A stretch of DNA of 64,000 nucleotides from Streptomyces sp. NBC_00670 (GCF_036226765.1 NZ_CP109017.1:2309501-2373500), one strand, 5' to 3'. Numbered from the stretch's first letter, positions 17,061 through 23,898 are shown. Notes: generated from the sequence alone by a model not told the origin. Translations and numbers: made by a program.

Positions 17061-18312
17061 CGTCGGGGTCCTCTGCGAGGGGAGGGGGCTGCGCGGGGAC
17101 GTTGAGTCCCGGCATCGGCGGTGCGGGCGGTCCGGCGGGCAGCCGTCGGGGAACGGCGTTCTCCATCAGCCGGCTCTGTGCCACGATCACCATCTCGGCG
17201 AGCCGGTCGTCGAAGTGTTCCTTGTCCACCTGGACCCGGAAGAGACGGTCGTACGGGTCGTTGCGCCGCATCCAGTTGCGCTGGAACACCTGGCGCACGT
17301 CCTCCCACAGTCCGCCGTCGCCGGACTCGTCGTCCGACTGGTGAAAGGGCATCAGAACCCCGGTGAGAGGGTGGTTCTGCCGGTCGTAGTCGGACAGCGG
17401 CGCGCGGTACGGCGCGCCGCGCGCGGCCCAGGCGTCGACCAGCAGCACGCTGGGCTGGTTCTCCCCCATCGCCTCGTCGAGCTTGCTGCCGAGCGTGTCG
17501 TCGACGACCTCGATGCTGGAGGTGTACTCCTCCTCGAGGATCACCCGCTGGGCGCGGTGCGCCACGGTGGGGTGGACCGGCGGGTGATAGGGCGTCCAGT
17601 CGAGTGGTGAGCGGCCGTAGTACTCGTGCCGCCGCCGGCCGGCGGGAAGGGCGTCGGTTGCCCCCGCCGCCACGAAGAGACGTACGTGGCCGGTGCTCCG
17701 TCCAGTCGGTGCCACCGTGCTCTGGGCCGGAAAGGGACTGCGCACGGCACCCAGATCGAGTCCCTTGACCGTGGGCAGACGGAATGATCCGGCGGCGTAC
17801 TGCACACGTCTGGCGATGAGCCGCAATGCTCTCCGGTACGCGGCGGGGTCACCGCGCAGCAGGCTCATCAGGCCCTGCTCGGCGTACTCCCGGCCCAGCT
17901 CGTGCTCGGAGTACTGGTAACGGCTGATCACCTCGGGGACCGGACCGCGCAGCGGGGCCCAGACGACGGGGATCAGGGCGCGTGCGTCGATGTCGGTGCG
18001 TGCCTGGTAGTTCTCCAGACGGGACTGGAAGGCCGCCCATTCCTTGCCGCAGTAGAGGCTGTGCACGTAGGAGGGGGAACACAGGGCGACCATGGCGCGG
18101 CAGTGCCCCACTTCCCGGCCGAGCGTGCGTTCCCAGTCCGCACCGAGGGCCAGCCGCTCCACGTCCCGGAAGGGCCGCTGTCTGCTGCAGTCCTCTCCCA
18201 GACGGTCCAGTTCGGCCACGAGGTCCTCGTAGAAACGGCTCACGAAGACGTCGTCGCGGTCGTCCTGGCGCGCATAGCTGAGGAAGAAGTACGACTCCAG
18301 CTCCAAGGGCAC
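17050..18312 (-). CDS. fxsC: FxsC, TIR-like protein of the Fxs system
   Basis: 420 residues. The N-terminus VPLELESYFFLSYARQDDRD is a TIR-like start, followed by VSRFYEDLVAELDRLGEDCS. Further on: GADWERTLGREVGHCRAMVA, LCSPSYVHSLYCGKEWAAFQ, and RALIPVVWAPLRGPVPEVIS. The C-terminal half holds a second alpha/beta region (VRLFVAAGATDALPAG, YYGRSPLDWTPYHPP, SVLLVDAWAARGAPYRAPL) and an acidic end, EDPDDDD. This matches the FxsC family, always found with FxsB. The GTG at 18312 has a G-rich upstream stretch rather than a clean GGAGG. Whether the TIR fold has NADase activity or only scaffolds is unknown; the catalytic Glu position cannot be assigned by eye. Confidence 0.88.
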   Translation of the reverse strand: MPLELESYFFLSYARQDDRDDVFVSRFYEDLVAELDRLGEDCSRQRPFRDVERLALGADWERTLGREVGHCRAMVALCSPSYVHSLYCGKEWAAFQSRLENYQARTDIDARALIPVVWAPLRGPVPEVISRYQYSEHELGREYAEQGLMSLLRGDPAAYRRALRLIARRVQYAAGSFRLPTVKGLDLGAVRSPFPAQSTVAPTGRSTGHVRLFVAAGATDALPAGRRRHEYYGRSPLDWTPYHPPVHPTVAHRAQRVILEEEYTSSIEVVDDTLGSKLDEAMGENQPSVLLVDAWAARGAPYRAPLSDYDRQNHPLTGVLMPFHQSDDESGDGGLWEDVRQVFQRNWMRRNDPYDRLFRVQVDKEHFDDRLAEMVIVAQSRLMENAVPRRLPAGPPAPPMPGLNVPAQPPPLAEDPDDDD

Positions 18313-18332
18313 CCCCCAACCCCCACCGCCCC

Positions 18333-18401
18333 TCACTCGGCCACCGACGGCTCGCCGGGCCAGGGACACGTACGCGGCACCTTCATACCCATGCCGCTCA
18401 T
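18333..18401 (-). CDS. Possible 22-codon leader ORF between fxsA and fxsC
   Basis: An ATG at 18401 is preceded by GGTGAGGGTAGAGCA, a better ribosome site than that of fxsC itself. The product would be 22 residues starting MSGMGMKVPRTCPWPG and ending SVAE, with the TGA 18 nt before the fxsC GTG. It could be a translated leader coupling fxsC to upstream translation, or chance. There is no homology I recognise. Confidence 0.3.
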   Translation of the reverse strand: MSGMGMKVPRTCPWPGEPSVAE

Positions 18402-18487
18402 TGCTCTACCCTCACCGGGCCTGCACCGGTGGGCAATTGACGGTATGCCGGGTGACCGGGCAACGCCAGAGTCCGTCGCGGGAGAAC

Positions 18488-18655
18488 CTAGAGGGCCGAC
18501 TCGAAGGCCGCGAACGGCTCCGCCGACGGCTGTCGCAGTTCCCGCAGTACCGCCGTCAGCGCCGTCTCCGGCAGTGTGTCGAGCGTGTCCATGGGCACGT
18601 GGGCGACATCCACCAGAACCGAGGCGTACTCGGAATCGCTCGTGTCCATCAGCAC
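18488..18655 (-). CDS. fxsA: FxSxx-COOH precursor peptide (FxsA)
   Basis: 55 residues, read from the GTG at 18655 with GGGAAGGG 7 nt upstream (a second in-frame start, ATG, lies at 18649). The product begins VLMDTSDSEYASVLVDVAHV and ends EPFAAFESAL followed directly by TAG. The last five residues F-E-S-A-L fit the defining F-x-S-x-x-COOH signature exactly, and the leader has the family's L-V-D-x-x-x-V-P-x-x-x-L pattern. It sits 175 bp upstream of fxsC and heads the fxs operon. The core Phe-51 and Ser-53 are the likely crosslink sites for FxsB, with a second Phe at 48. This is the substrate of the neighbouring maturases. Confidence 0.9.
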   Translation of the reverse strand: MLMDTSDSEYASVLVDVAHVPMDTLDTLPETALTAVLRELRQPSAEPFAAFESAL

Positions 18656-18869
18656 GTACGTGCCCTTCCCTGGAGGCGTGCGTGCACGCGTGTCGTACGG
18701 TGCCGCGCCGGGGTCCGGGCAACGGCAGAACTATAGAGGAACGCACCCTCCGTCGAGCCCTCGGGACCGGTGTCGTGCGGGCGGCGCGCACACGTGTCCG
18801 AACGGTGTCCGGAACGTACCGGACGAGTCGTCTGATGCCATTGTCACCGCGGGGGCGCGTCCCGCACGC

Positions 18870-19270
18870 CGGGCGCCCCTCCCGGCAGTGGGAAAGGACG
18901 CCGCCGAGGGCGCCGACCGGGTCGGCCTCCGGAACGGTCCGGGTGACCGTCGTCCACCGGCCGGCGCCGGCGGGCAGGGCGACGGGCGTGGTCCGGGTCG
19001 CCCGGTGGCCGTCGTCCCGGACGAACGGGGTGACCGCCGTGCCCGGTCGGTCGGCGTACACGTGGTAGGTGGCCGTCGCGCCGGGCGCGCGGGAGCCGAG
19101 GTCACGGTTGGTGCCGACGCCCGTGCGGCCGTCCGGGCTCGGGGCGAACCGCAGGGCGTGCGTGCCCTCGTAGGCGGGTCGGTGGTGACGACGGGGTCGG
19201 CGTCGCCGTAGCAGCCCGACCGGACCTGCGTCGTACCGTCCTCGAAGCCCGCCCTCACACCGCCCGGGGT
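18870..19270 (-). pseudogene. Decayed carbohydrate-binding-like domain of a secreted protein
   Basis: Two leftward frames together give a jelly-roll-like sequence. The first has GGVRAGFEDGTTQVRSGCYG then DADPVVTT. A shifted frame continues AYEGTHALRFAPSPDGR, GATATYHVYADRPGTAV and GAGRWTTVTRTVPEADPVG. The pattern (FEDGT ... YEGTHALR ... YxVYAD ... W) is typical of C-terminal carbohydrate-binding modules on Streptomyces exo-enzymes. No start, catalytic domain or single open frame exists. The rest of 18656-19519 (about 860 bp) holds nothing else I can support, apart from the lipoprotein promoter region. Low certainty. Confidence 0.35.
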
Positions 19271-19519
19271 GGGCGGTCCGGAGGCGTCGGGCTGTCCCGC
19301 CCCCTCCCGCCGTCCCACCGCAGGTGTCCTCCCCTTCGGTGTGTCACAGGAACGTGGTCCGCCCGGTGGGAACTTCACGCCGCTGCCACTGCCATGTCAC
19401 GGGAGTGTCGTGACGGCACCCGCGACGCAACGGTGCCGACCGGGCCGCCCGTCTAGGGGGACGGAAAGCCACCCGGGCCCGAACGGCCGACCCAGCCCCA
19501 CACGAGGACGGACACGACA

Positions 19520-20098
19520 ATGCGCACTCGGAAGATCTCGATCCTGACCATGACCGCGGTGGCCCTCGGCCTGTCCCTGACGGCCTGCAACGGTGACGAC
19601 ATGGCCAGTGCGCCCTCCGCCGCCACGGGCAAGCCAGCGGCCACGAGCACCGCGCAGTCCGACGGGGCGTCGGGCAAGGGAACGTCGTCGGGTACGTCGT
19701 CGGGCAAGTCCGCGGGCACGCCCGCCAAGTCCGGCATGAAGTGCACGGACCAGATCGACTACGCCGACGACTCCCGCTCCAACGCCGAGATCAACTCCAT
19801 CGGCGCGGACACGGGCACCTGTCCGCCGGTCCAGAAGTCGCCGTCCGACGTGAAGTGCACGGACCAGATCGACTACGCGGGCGACTCCCGTTCGAACGCC
19901 GAGATCAACTCCATCGGCGCGGACACCGGCACCTGCCCGCCCGTCGAGAAGTCCGACAAGTCCGCGGGTACGCCGAAGGACCCGGACACGAAGTGCACCG
20001 ACCAGATCAACTACGCCGACGACTCGCGTTCCAACGCCGAGATCAACTCCATCGGCGAGGAGACGGGCACGTGCCCGCCGGTCCTCCAGCAGAAGTGA
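19520..20098 (+). CDS. Lipoprotein with three tandem Cys-bracketed repeats
   Basis: 192 residues. An N-terminal signal ends in a lipobox, LSLTAC, with the lipidated Cys at 23. A Ser/Thr/Gly/Ala linker covers about 24-72. Then come three near-identical 31-residue repeats at about 74-104, 112-142 and 158-188, each beginning K-C-T-D-Q-I and ending T-G-T-C-P-P-V. The shared core is DSRSNAEINSIG. Each repeat has two Cys, probably one disulfide outside the membrane. Linkers are Lys/Ser/Pro-rich. I do not recognise the repeat as a named domain. The DNA copies are also very similar, so the array may expand or contract. The ATG has only a weak GAGGA 11 nt upstream. Confidence 0.85.
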   Translation: MRTRKISILTMTAVALGLSLTACNGDDMASAPSAATGKPAATSTAQSDGASGKGTSSGTSSGKSAGTPAKSGMKCTDQIDYADDSRSNAEINSIGADTGTCPPVQKSPSDVKCTDQIDYAGDSRSNAEINSIGADTGTCPPVEKSDKSAGTPKDPDTKCTDQINYADDSRSNAEINSIGEETGTCPPVLQQK

Positions 20099-20114
20099 CG
20101 TCCCCCGGACCCGC

Positions 20115-20145
20115 CGCCTGACGGAGCCCCTGTCCCCGTCAGGCG
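20115..20145 (+). terminator. Hairpin after the repeat lipoprotein gene
   Basis: CGCCTGACGG (20115-20124) pairs perfectly with 20136-20145 over 10 bp around an 11-nt loop, 17 bp after the stop codon. It lies immediately before the left tRNA-derived repeat of the integrated element. Confidence 0.75.
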
Positions 20146-20154
20146 CCCGCAGTG

Positions 20155-20199
20155 GTGGGGCGGGTGGGACTCGAACCCACGGCCGGCGGATTATGAGTC
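20155..20199. repeat. Left attachment-site repeat (tRNA 3' half)
   Basis: 45 bp identical to 23622-23666. It contains the T-arm and acceptor stem plus the anticodon loop of the CAU tRNA but lacks the 5' half; sequence diverges at 20200. It is therefore the duplicated attachment core, not a functional tRNA. Confidence 0.9.
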
Positions 20200-20263
20200 G
20201 CCGGCACACCCGATACGGTTCGTCCCGTGCGCTGTCACCCCGTGACGCCCTGATCCGAGGCGT

Positions 20264-20284
20264 TCGGCCGAGCAGCGGCCGAGC
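20264..20284. repeat. Left copy of a 21-bp repeat near the element end
   Basis: TCGGCCGAGCAGCGGCCGAG plus C; the right-end partner at 23557-23577 differs at one base. Each copy is itself two CGGCCGAGC units in direct order, and sits 47-65 bp inside an attachment repeat, where integrase arm sites would be expected. Confidence 0.5.
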
Positions 20285-20610
20285 AGGAAGGACTTCCTCG
20301 CGTAGATCGAAGGCCTGATCCGCTCCCTCGGCCATAGGGCCCCCAGATCTTCCTCTCACGGTGTTTTCCTCGCTCGGGGGGCCAGGTACGCCGCCTTCTC
20401 CGCGATCTCCAGCTCAACCTCCCGGAGCAGGGATGCGTAGGTGTCCGAAAGGTCCACGCCGACCAGAAGGCGTGATGGGCGAGCACGCCTGACCGGGGAC
20501 CGATCGAACCCATGTCCGGGGCGGAGCTCGCGATCTCCGCTGGTCCGAGTCAAGTACTGCGCTCGTGGCACCTCTGAGGCGCCCTTTGGGTGATCTCTGG
20601 CGAGACACTG

Positions 20611-20650
20611 AAGCCCCGGTCTCCCTAGCGGAAAGCCGGGGCCTTTTTTT
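20611..20650 (+). terminator. Intrinsic terminator with T run inside the element
   Basis: GCCCCGG (20613-20619) pairs with 20636-20642, followed by C and seven T residues (20644-20650). The T run places it on the + strand, though the GNAT gene ending at 20659 is read the other way. It may mark the end of a lost rightward gene, or act in both directions. Confidence 0.7.
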
Positions 20651-20658
20651 CGTTCCGG

Positions 20659-21186
20659 CTACTTGAGCGGCAGGTCCGCGAGCATGACGGCGTAGACCGG
20701 GGAGTCGGGGAAGGGCTGCCGCTCTCCGACCTTGCGGAAGCCCCAGGACTCGTAGAGACCTTGAACTCGCGGGTGCTCGGTATCGACCAGGAGGACGGCG
20801 AGGTCTTCGTCCCGGTCCTCCAGGAGAGCCCGGGTGACCAACTCCGCCGTTCCGGTCTTGCGGTACTTCGTTCGGACGGCCAGCTCCGAGTAGGAGAAGG
20901 TCCGGTCCGTCTCCGGGGCGGGATCGAGGTGCTCGCGCCACCACTCCCGCTTCGGGGTTGCCGGGGCTCCGTAGGCGAAGGCCACCGGTTCCCCGGCGTC
21001 GAAAGCGATCACGCAGGCGAAGCCGGGGTTGCCGCCCCAGTGATCCACGAACCAGGGGAAGCGCTGGTTGAACTCGTCGTCCATCGCATCGGCGTAGGCG
21101 TCGGCGTGCACGTCGATCAGTGCCTGGCGGATCTGCGGGAGATCCGCGTGGCTGAAGCGGCGGACGTCCAGACCGTTGGCGCTCAA
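20659..21186 (-). CDS. GNAT-family N-acetyltransferase
   Basis: 175 residues. GNAT features: LDVRRFSHADLPQIRQALID at the start, PVAFAYGAPA, FSYSELAVRTKYRKTGTAEL (the V-x-x-x-Y-R-x-x-G/A acetyl-CoA loop, in place of the usual R-G-x-G), LLVDTEHPRVQGLYESWGFR and KVGERQPFPDSPVYAVML. It transfers an acetyl group from acetyl-CoA to an unknown amine in the cytosol. The TTG at 21186 overlaps the stop of the upstream regulator (TTGA) and has GGAGG 5 nt before it, so the two genes are coupled. It is cargo of the tRNA-flanked element. Confidence 0.85.
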   Translation of the reverse strand: MSANGLDVRRFSHADLPQIRQALIDVHADAYADAMDDEFNQRFPWFVDHWGGNPGFACVIAFDAGEPVAFAYGAPATPKREWWREHLDPAPETDRTFSYSELAVRTKYRKTGTAELVTRALLEDRDEDLAVLLVDTEHPRVQGLYESWGFRKVGERQPFPDSPVYAVMLADLPLK

Positions 21187-22442
21187 GCTCGCCTCCAATG
21201 CGTGCGGTAGCGGTCTCCCCACTCTTGTGCGACCGTCGCGTCCGGCGCAAGCGTGATCAGGTCTCGGTAGTAGTCGCCGAGCAGGGAACGCATCCGTCCC
21301 GGGAGCGCTGAGTCCGCCATCAGCTCGAACACGCCGGAGGCCGTGGCGCACGCCTGGTCGATGTCGCGCTGGTGGAGCTGGGCCAGGGCGAGTCGCGCGG
21401 TGGCCAGAGCGCGGTTTCTGCGGAAGTGCTCCGGGATGGTGGCCAGGGCCTGATGGGATGCGGCCTCGGACTCGGCGGCATCCCCGATCCTGTCCCGGAC
21501 GATCGCGGTCATGGCCGTCAGTTCAGCCGGCCCGTAGAGCGCCACCCAGCTCGGGCGAGGTTCGGATCCGTCCACCTTGCTCAGAGCCTCCTGGGCATGT
21601 CCCAGGGAGCGCAGGGCGGCCTGACGGTCCTTGAGGTTGGAGTGGCCGATGGCCGTACGCGCGTGGGCCAGGGAGGCGTAGAACGGGTCCCGTCTGGTGA
21701 GGGAGGTGGCCTGGGCGGCCTGGGCGGAGTCGACGGCATCAGTGTGCTCTCCGCGCTGGTGGGCGAGCATGGCGTAGGAGTTCCAGACCCTCAGTTCCAC
21801 GACGGAGTCCTGAGCCATCCCTGCCAGGTACAGGGCTTTGCCCAGCAGGGCGGAAGCGCGGTCCGACCGGCGTGCGTCCAGGGCGCTCCAGGCGGCCGTG
21901 GCGGTGTAGTCGGCGGCGACGGAGAACAACCGGAGGCGAATGCGCTGGGTGGCCCCGAGCTTCTGCTTCTCCAGGGCTTCGGCCGCTCCCGCCAGCGCCG
22001 CCCGTTCCAGTCCTTCGTGGCCTCCCTGGGTGTCGTCCAGGGCCATCAGGGCGTCCAGGCCGCTGCGCAGACGGATGACGTCCGAGGTGCCCACTCGGGG
22101 TGGAGCACCGTGGAAAGCGCTCACGACGGAGGCGGCCGTACCTGTTGTGCTGGTGAGGAAGTTCCTGCGTCTCACGGATGCCTCCGGGTCGCTGGTACGA
22201 GATCCCGTCGGCGGGCAGAAGCCCAGCTCTTCGGCCGTACAGCCGAATACTGCCTCCAGTGCCTCACGCTGCCGGGGGTAGGGCCAGCGGGTCTTTCCGG
22301 TCAGCCAGTTGCGAACAGTCCGGTCACTCACCGTCCCGTCATGGCCTTGCGAGCGCAGGCGCTCGTTGACGGTCTCGGCCAACTCGGTCTGACGGAAGCC
22401 CGCTTCCCGCATGGCGCCGGCCAGGCTCGTGTTCCCCTCCAT
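21183..22442 (-). CDS. HTH and TPR-type transcriptional regulator
   Basis: 419 residues. The N-terminal HTH (about 5-75) reads SLAGAMREAGFRQTELAETV, then GTVSDRTVRNWLTGKTRWPY and REALEAVFGCTAEELGFCPP. A short linker (RRRNFLTSTTGTAASVV) is followed by a helical repeat region (DRASALLGKALYLAGMAQDS, LAHQRGEHTDAVDSAQAAQA, LARLALAQLHQRDIDQACAT) resembling TPRs. This architecture is common in Streptomyces accessory regions as a peptide- or ligand-responsive regulator. A perfect 8-1-8 inverted repeat lies 16 bp upstream of its ATG, suggesting autoregulation. It is transcribed with the downstream GNAT gene. Confidence 0.85.
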   Translation of the reverse strand: MEGNTSLAGAMREAGFRQTELAETVNERLRSQGHDGTVSDRTVRNWLTGKTRWPYPRQREALEAVFGCTAEELGFCPPTGSRTSDPEASVRRRNFLTSTTGTAASVVSAFHGAPPRVGTSDVIRLRSGLDALMALDDTQGGHEGLERAALAGAAEALEKQKLGATQRIRLRLFSVAADYTATAAWSALDARRSDRASALLGKALYLAGMAQDSVVELRVWNSYAMLAHQRGEHTDAVDSAQAAQATSLTRRDPFYASLAHARTAIGHSNLKDRQAALRSLGHAQEALSKVDGSEPRPSWVALYGPAELTAMTAIVRDRIGDAAESEAASHQALATIPEHFRRNRALATARLALAQLHQRDIDQACATASGVFELMADSALPGRMRSLLGDYYRDLITLAPDATVAQEWGDRYRTHWRRA

Positions 22443-22457
22443 GCATCCACGGTGGTT

Positions 22458-22474
22458 ACTGACGCCGCGTCAGT
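22458..22474. promoter_or_regulatory. Perfect inverted repeat upstream of the HTH-TPR regulator
   Basis: ACTGACGC-C-GCGTCAGT, arms of 8 bp around one base, in the 160-bp divergent region between the regulator start (22442) and the HemC-like start (22602). It is well placed to bind the regulator and control both directions. Confidence 0.6.
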
Positions 22475-22601
22475 TCAGGCGCTAACCCTGGAATTTCCGC
22501 TTGAGGGTGACGAACATCCGACGGACTTTTCCTCCTCGTGGCAAAGGAGCGGTCGTTGACTGAACCGAGGCCGTCGTACGCCGACTCCCCCAGAGGTTCA
22601 G

Positions 22602-23333
22602 ATGATCGTGTCAGCGAAACCCCACCACACCGGCCACCCCGGGTACTCCGAGACCCTGCCGAATCTGGAGGAGAGCGCCGAGGCGGCCCGGGACGTGCTG
22701 CTCTTCCCCGAGGGCTCGGACCTCCAGACCCTGGACGACCTCCCGCCGGGAGCCGCCGTGGCCACCTCGGCCGTGCGGCGCAAGGCGCAGATCAACCGCG
22801 TCCGCCCGGACCTCAGCGTCGTCCGCGTGCGCGGGGCGGTGGGGACCCGGATCGAGAAGCTCGACGGCGCCAAGAAGATCGACACCAAGCTGGACGCCAT
22901 GATCCTGGCGACCTCCGGCCTGGAACGGCTGGGGCTGTCCCACCGTGGCCGTCAGGTCTTCTCCGTCCACGAGATGCTCCCCGCCGTCGGCGCGGGCGTG
23001 CTGGGCCTGGAGTGCCGTCAGGACGACGGTCCCGTGGCGGGCCTGCTGGCGTCCTTGAACCACGAGCAGACGATGACCGAGGTCACCGCCGAGCGCGTGA
23101 TGCTCCACGGCCTGCGAGGCCACTGCAACTCCCCCATCGCCGGGCACTGCGTCACCGAGCCCGACGGGCAACTGTCCTTGCGGGGCATGGTCTTCTCCCG
23201 CGACGGCTCGAAGTTCGTCCACGCCCACATCTGGGGCGAGTCCAGCAACGACCCCGGCACCCTCGGAGCACGCGTCTCCGCCGAACTCCTGCGTCAAGGA
23301 GCGAGAGACATCATCGTGGGCATCCCGCACTGA
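22602..23333 (+). CDS. Truncated hydroxymethylbilane synthase (HemC)-like protein
   Basis: 243 residues. From about residue 50 it follows HemC: AVATSAVRRKAQINRVRPDL, VVRVRGAVGTRIEKLDG, AMILATSGLERLGLSHRG, MLPAVGAGVLGLECRQDD, MTEVTAERVMLHGLRGHCNS with the dipyrromethane-attachment-type Cys, and LSLRGMVFSRDG. Full HemC is about 310 residues. The missing N-terminal third would hold the HS-x-KD-M-P motif with the catalytic Asp. The start at 22602 (AGAGG upstream) is followed by MIVSAKPHHTGHPGY, unlike HemC. It is probably not a working tetrapyrrole enzyme; it could be a repurposed fold or a decayed copy. It lies divergent from the regulator in the tRNA-flanked element. Confidence 0.8.
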   Translation: MIVSAKPHHTGHPGYSETLPNLEESAEAARDVLLFPEGSDLQTLDDLPPGAAVATSAVRRKAQINRVRPDLSVVRVRGAVGTRIEKLDGAKKIDTKLDAMILATSGLERLGLSHRGRQVFSVHEMLPAVGAGVLGLECRQDDGPVAGLLASLNHEQTMTEVTAERVMLHGLRGHCNSPIAGHCVTEPDGQLSLRGMVFSRDGSKFVHAHIWGESSNDPGTLGARVSAELLRQGARDIIVGIPH

Positions 23334-23556
23334 GGAGCATGAGCGTGCACAGCAGCGCGTTTCCGTGGCTGAGTGGCCTCACGGACGAGGCGGCCTACGA
23401 GTGTACTGAAGGCAGCTCAGGACGCCGGAACACGCGGTCGGGGCTCTTCGTATGTAGGGAGAACAGTCTCACGGGGCGGTCCAGGCTCGGCATGGGGCCG
23501 GGAGCGAAGATGCCCCCGGCCTCAGAGCTTCGGACGAGCAGTGATCTCTCGACAGC

Positions 23557-23577
23557 TCGGCCGAGCATCGGCCGAGC
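23557..23577. repeat. Right copy of the 21-bp repeat near the element end
   Basis: Differs from 20264-20284 by one base (T for G at the eleventh-twelfth position). It ends 44 bp before the right attachment repeat. The 290 bp between the HemC-like stop and the tRNA hold no gene I can support. Confidence 0.5.
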
Positions 23578-23621
23578 TACTGATCTTCGCGGGCGCGCGG
23601 CGTCCGAAGAGCCGAGCTTGA

Positions 23622-23666
23622 GTGGGGCGGGTGGGACTCGAACCCACGGCCGGCGGATTATGAGTC
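23622..23666. repeat. Right attachment-site repeat, within the intact tRNA
   Basis: 45 bp identical to 20155-20199, covering the anticodon loop to the acceptor end of the CAU tRNA plus two flanking bases. Divergence begins exactly at 23667, inside the anticodon stem, which defines the crossover region. Confidence 0.9.
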
Positions 23667-23696
23667 CGCTGCTCTAACCGGCTGAGCTACCGCCCC
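23623..23696 (-). tRNA. tRNA with CAU anticodon (Ile2 or elongator Met)
   Basis: 74 nt, full cloverleaf. Acceptor GGGGCGG/CCGCCCC, D stem GCTC/GAGC, anticodon stem GCGGA/TCCGC with loop CTCATAA (anticodon CAT), T stem GTGGG/CCCAC with TTCGAGT loop, discriminator A. CCA is not encoded. The loop is compatible with tRNA-Ile2 (lysidine-modified CAU) or elongator Met; sequence alone does not settle which. Its 3' half is the attachment site of the adjacent element, whose integration preserved an intact gene. Confidence 0.92.
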
Positions 23697-23898
23697 GTTG
23701 CGGCGCGTCGCGTACATGTGTGCGCGCCGTCTGCCGCAGCATAGCCGCTCATACGATCTCCTGCTCCAGGTGGGCGGGCGCTCGGCGACCTTGCTGTCCT
23801 TGGAGACTCCGCGGCGGCCCGCGCGGTTCCCGGAACGTCAACCGGACGTGCGGCCGGACCCGGAATCGGCCGCCGGGACGTGCCTTCGGCCGGACATG

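Larger units (their letters stand above)
20155..23666. mobile_element. Small tRNA-integrated element remnant (attL to attR)
   Basis: A 45-bp sequence at 20155-20199 is repeated perfectly at 23622-23666. It is the 3' half of the CAU tRNA gene from the anticodon loop to the acceptor end. This is the standard mark left by a tyrosine integrase that uses a tRNA 3' end as attB. The enclosed roughly 3.5 kb carries a GNAT acetyltransferase, an HTH-TPR regulator and a truncated HemC-like protein. No integrase, excisionase or replication gene is recognisable, so it looks like a decayed or cis-mobilised island. Positions 20200-20658 and 23334-23621 contain only short unconvincing ORFs. Confidence 0.8.

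Noticed and set aside
20155..20228. Second CAU tRNA at the left end of the element
   Set aside because: Only the 3' half is present; sequence after 20199 cannot form the 5' half of the cloverleaf.
20235..20571. Short leftward ORFs in the left end of the element
   Set aside because: No recognisable domain, no clear ribosome site and overlapping frames; possibly remnants of a lost integrase but not supportable.
23339..23677. ORF starting MSVHSSAFPWLSG after the HemC-like gene
   Set aside because: Runs into the tRNA gene on the other strand and loses coding character after about 20 residues.
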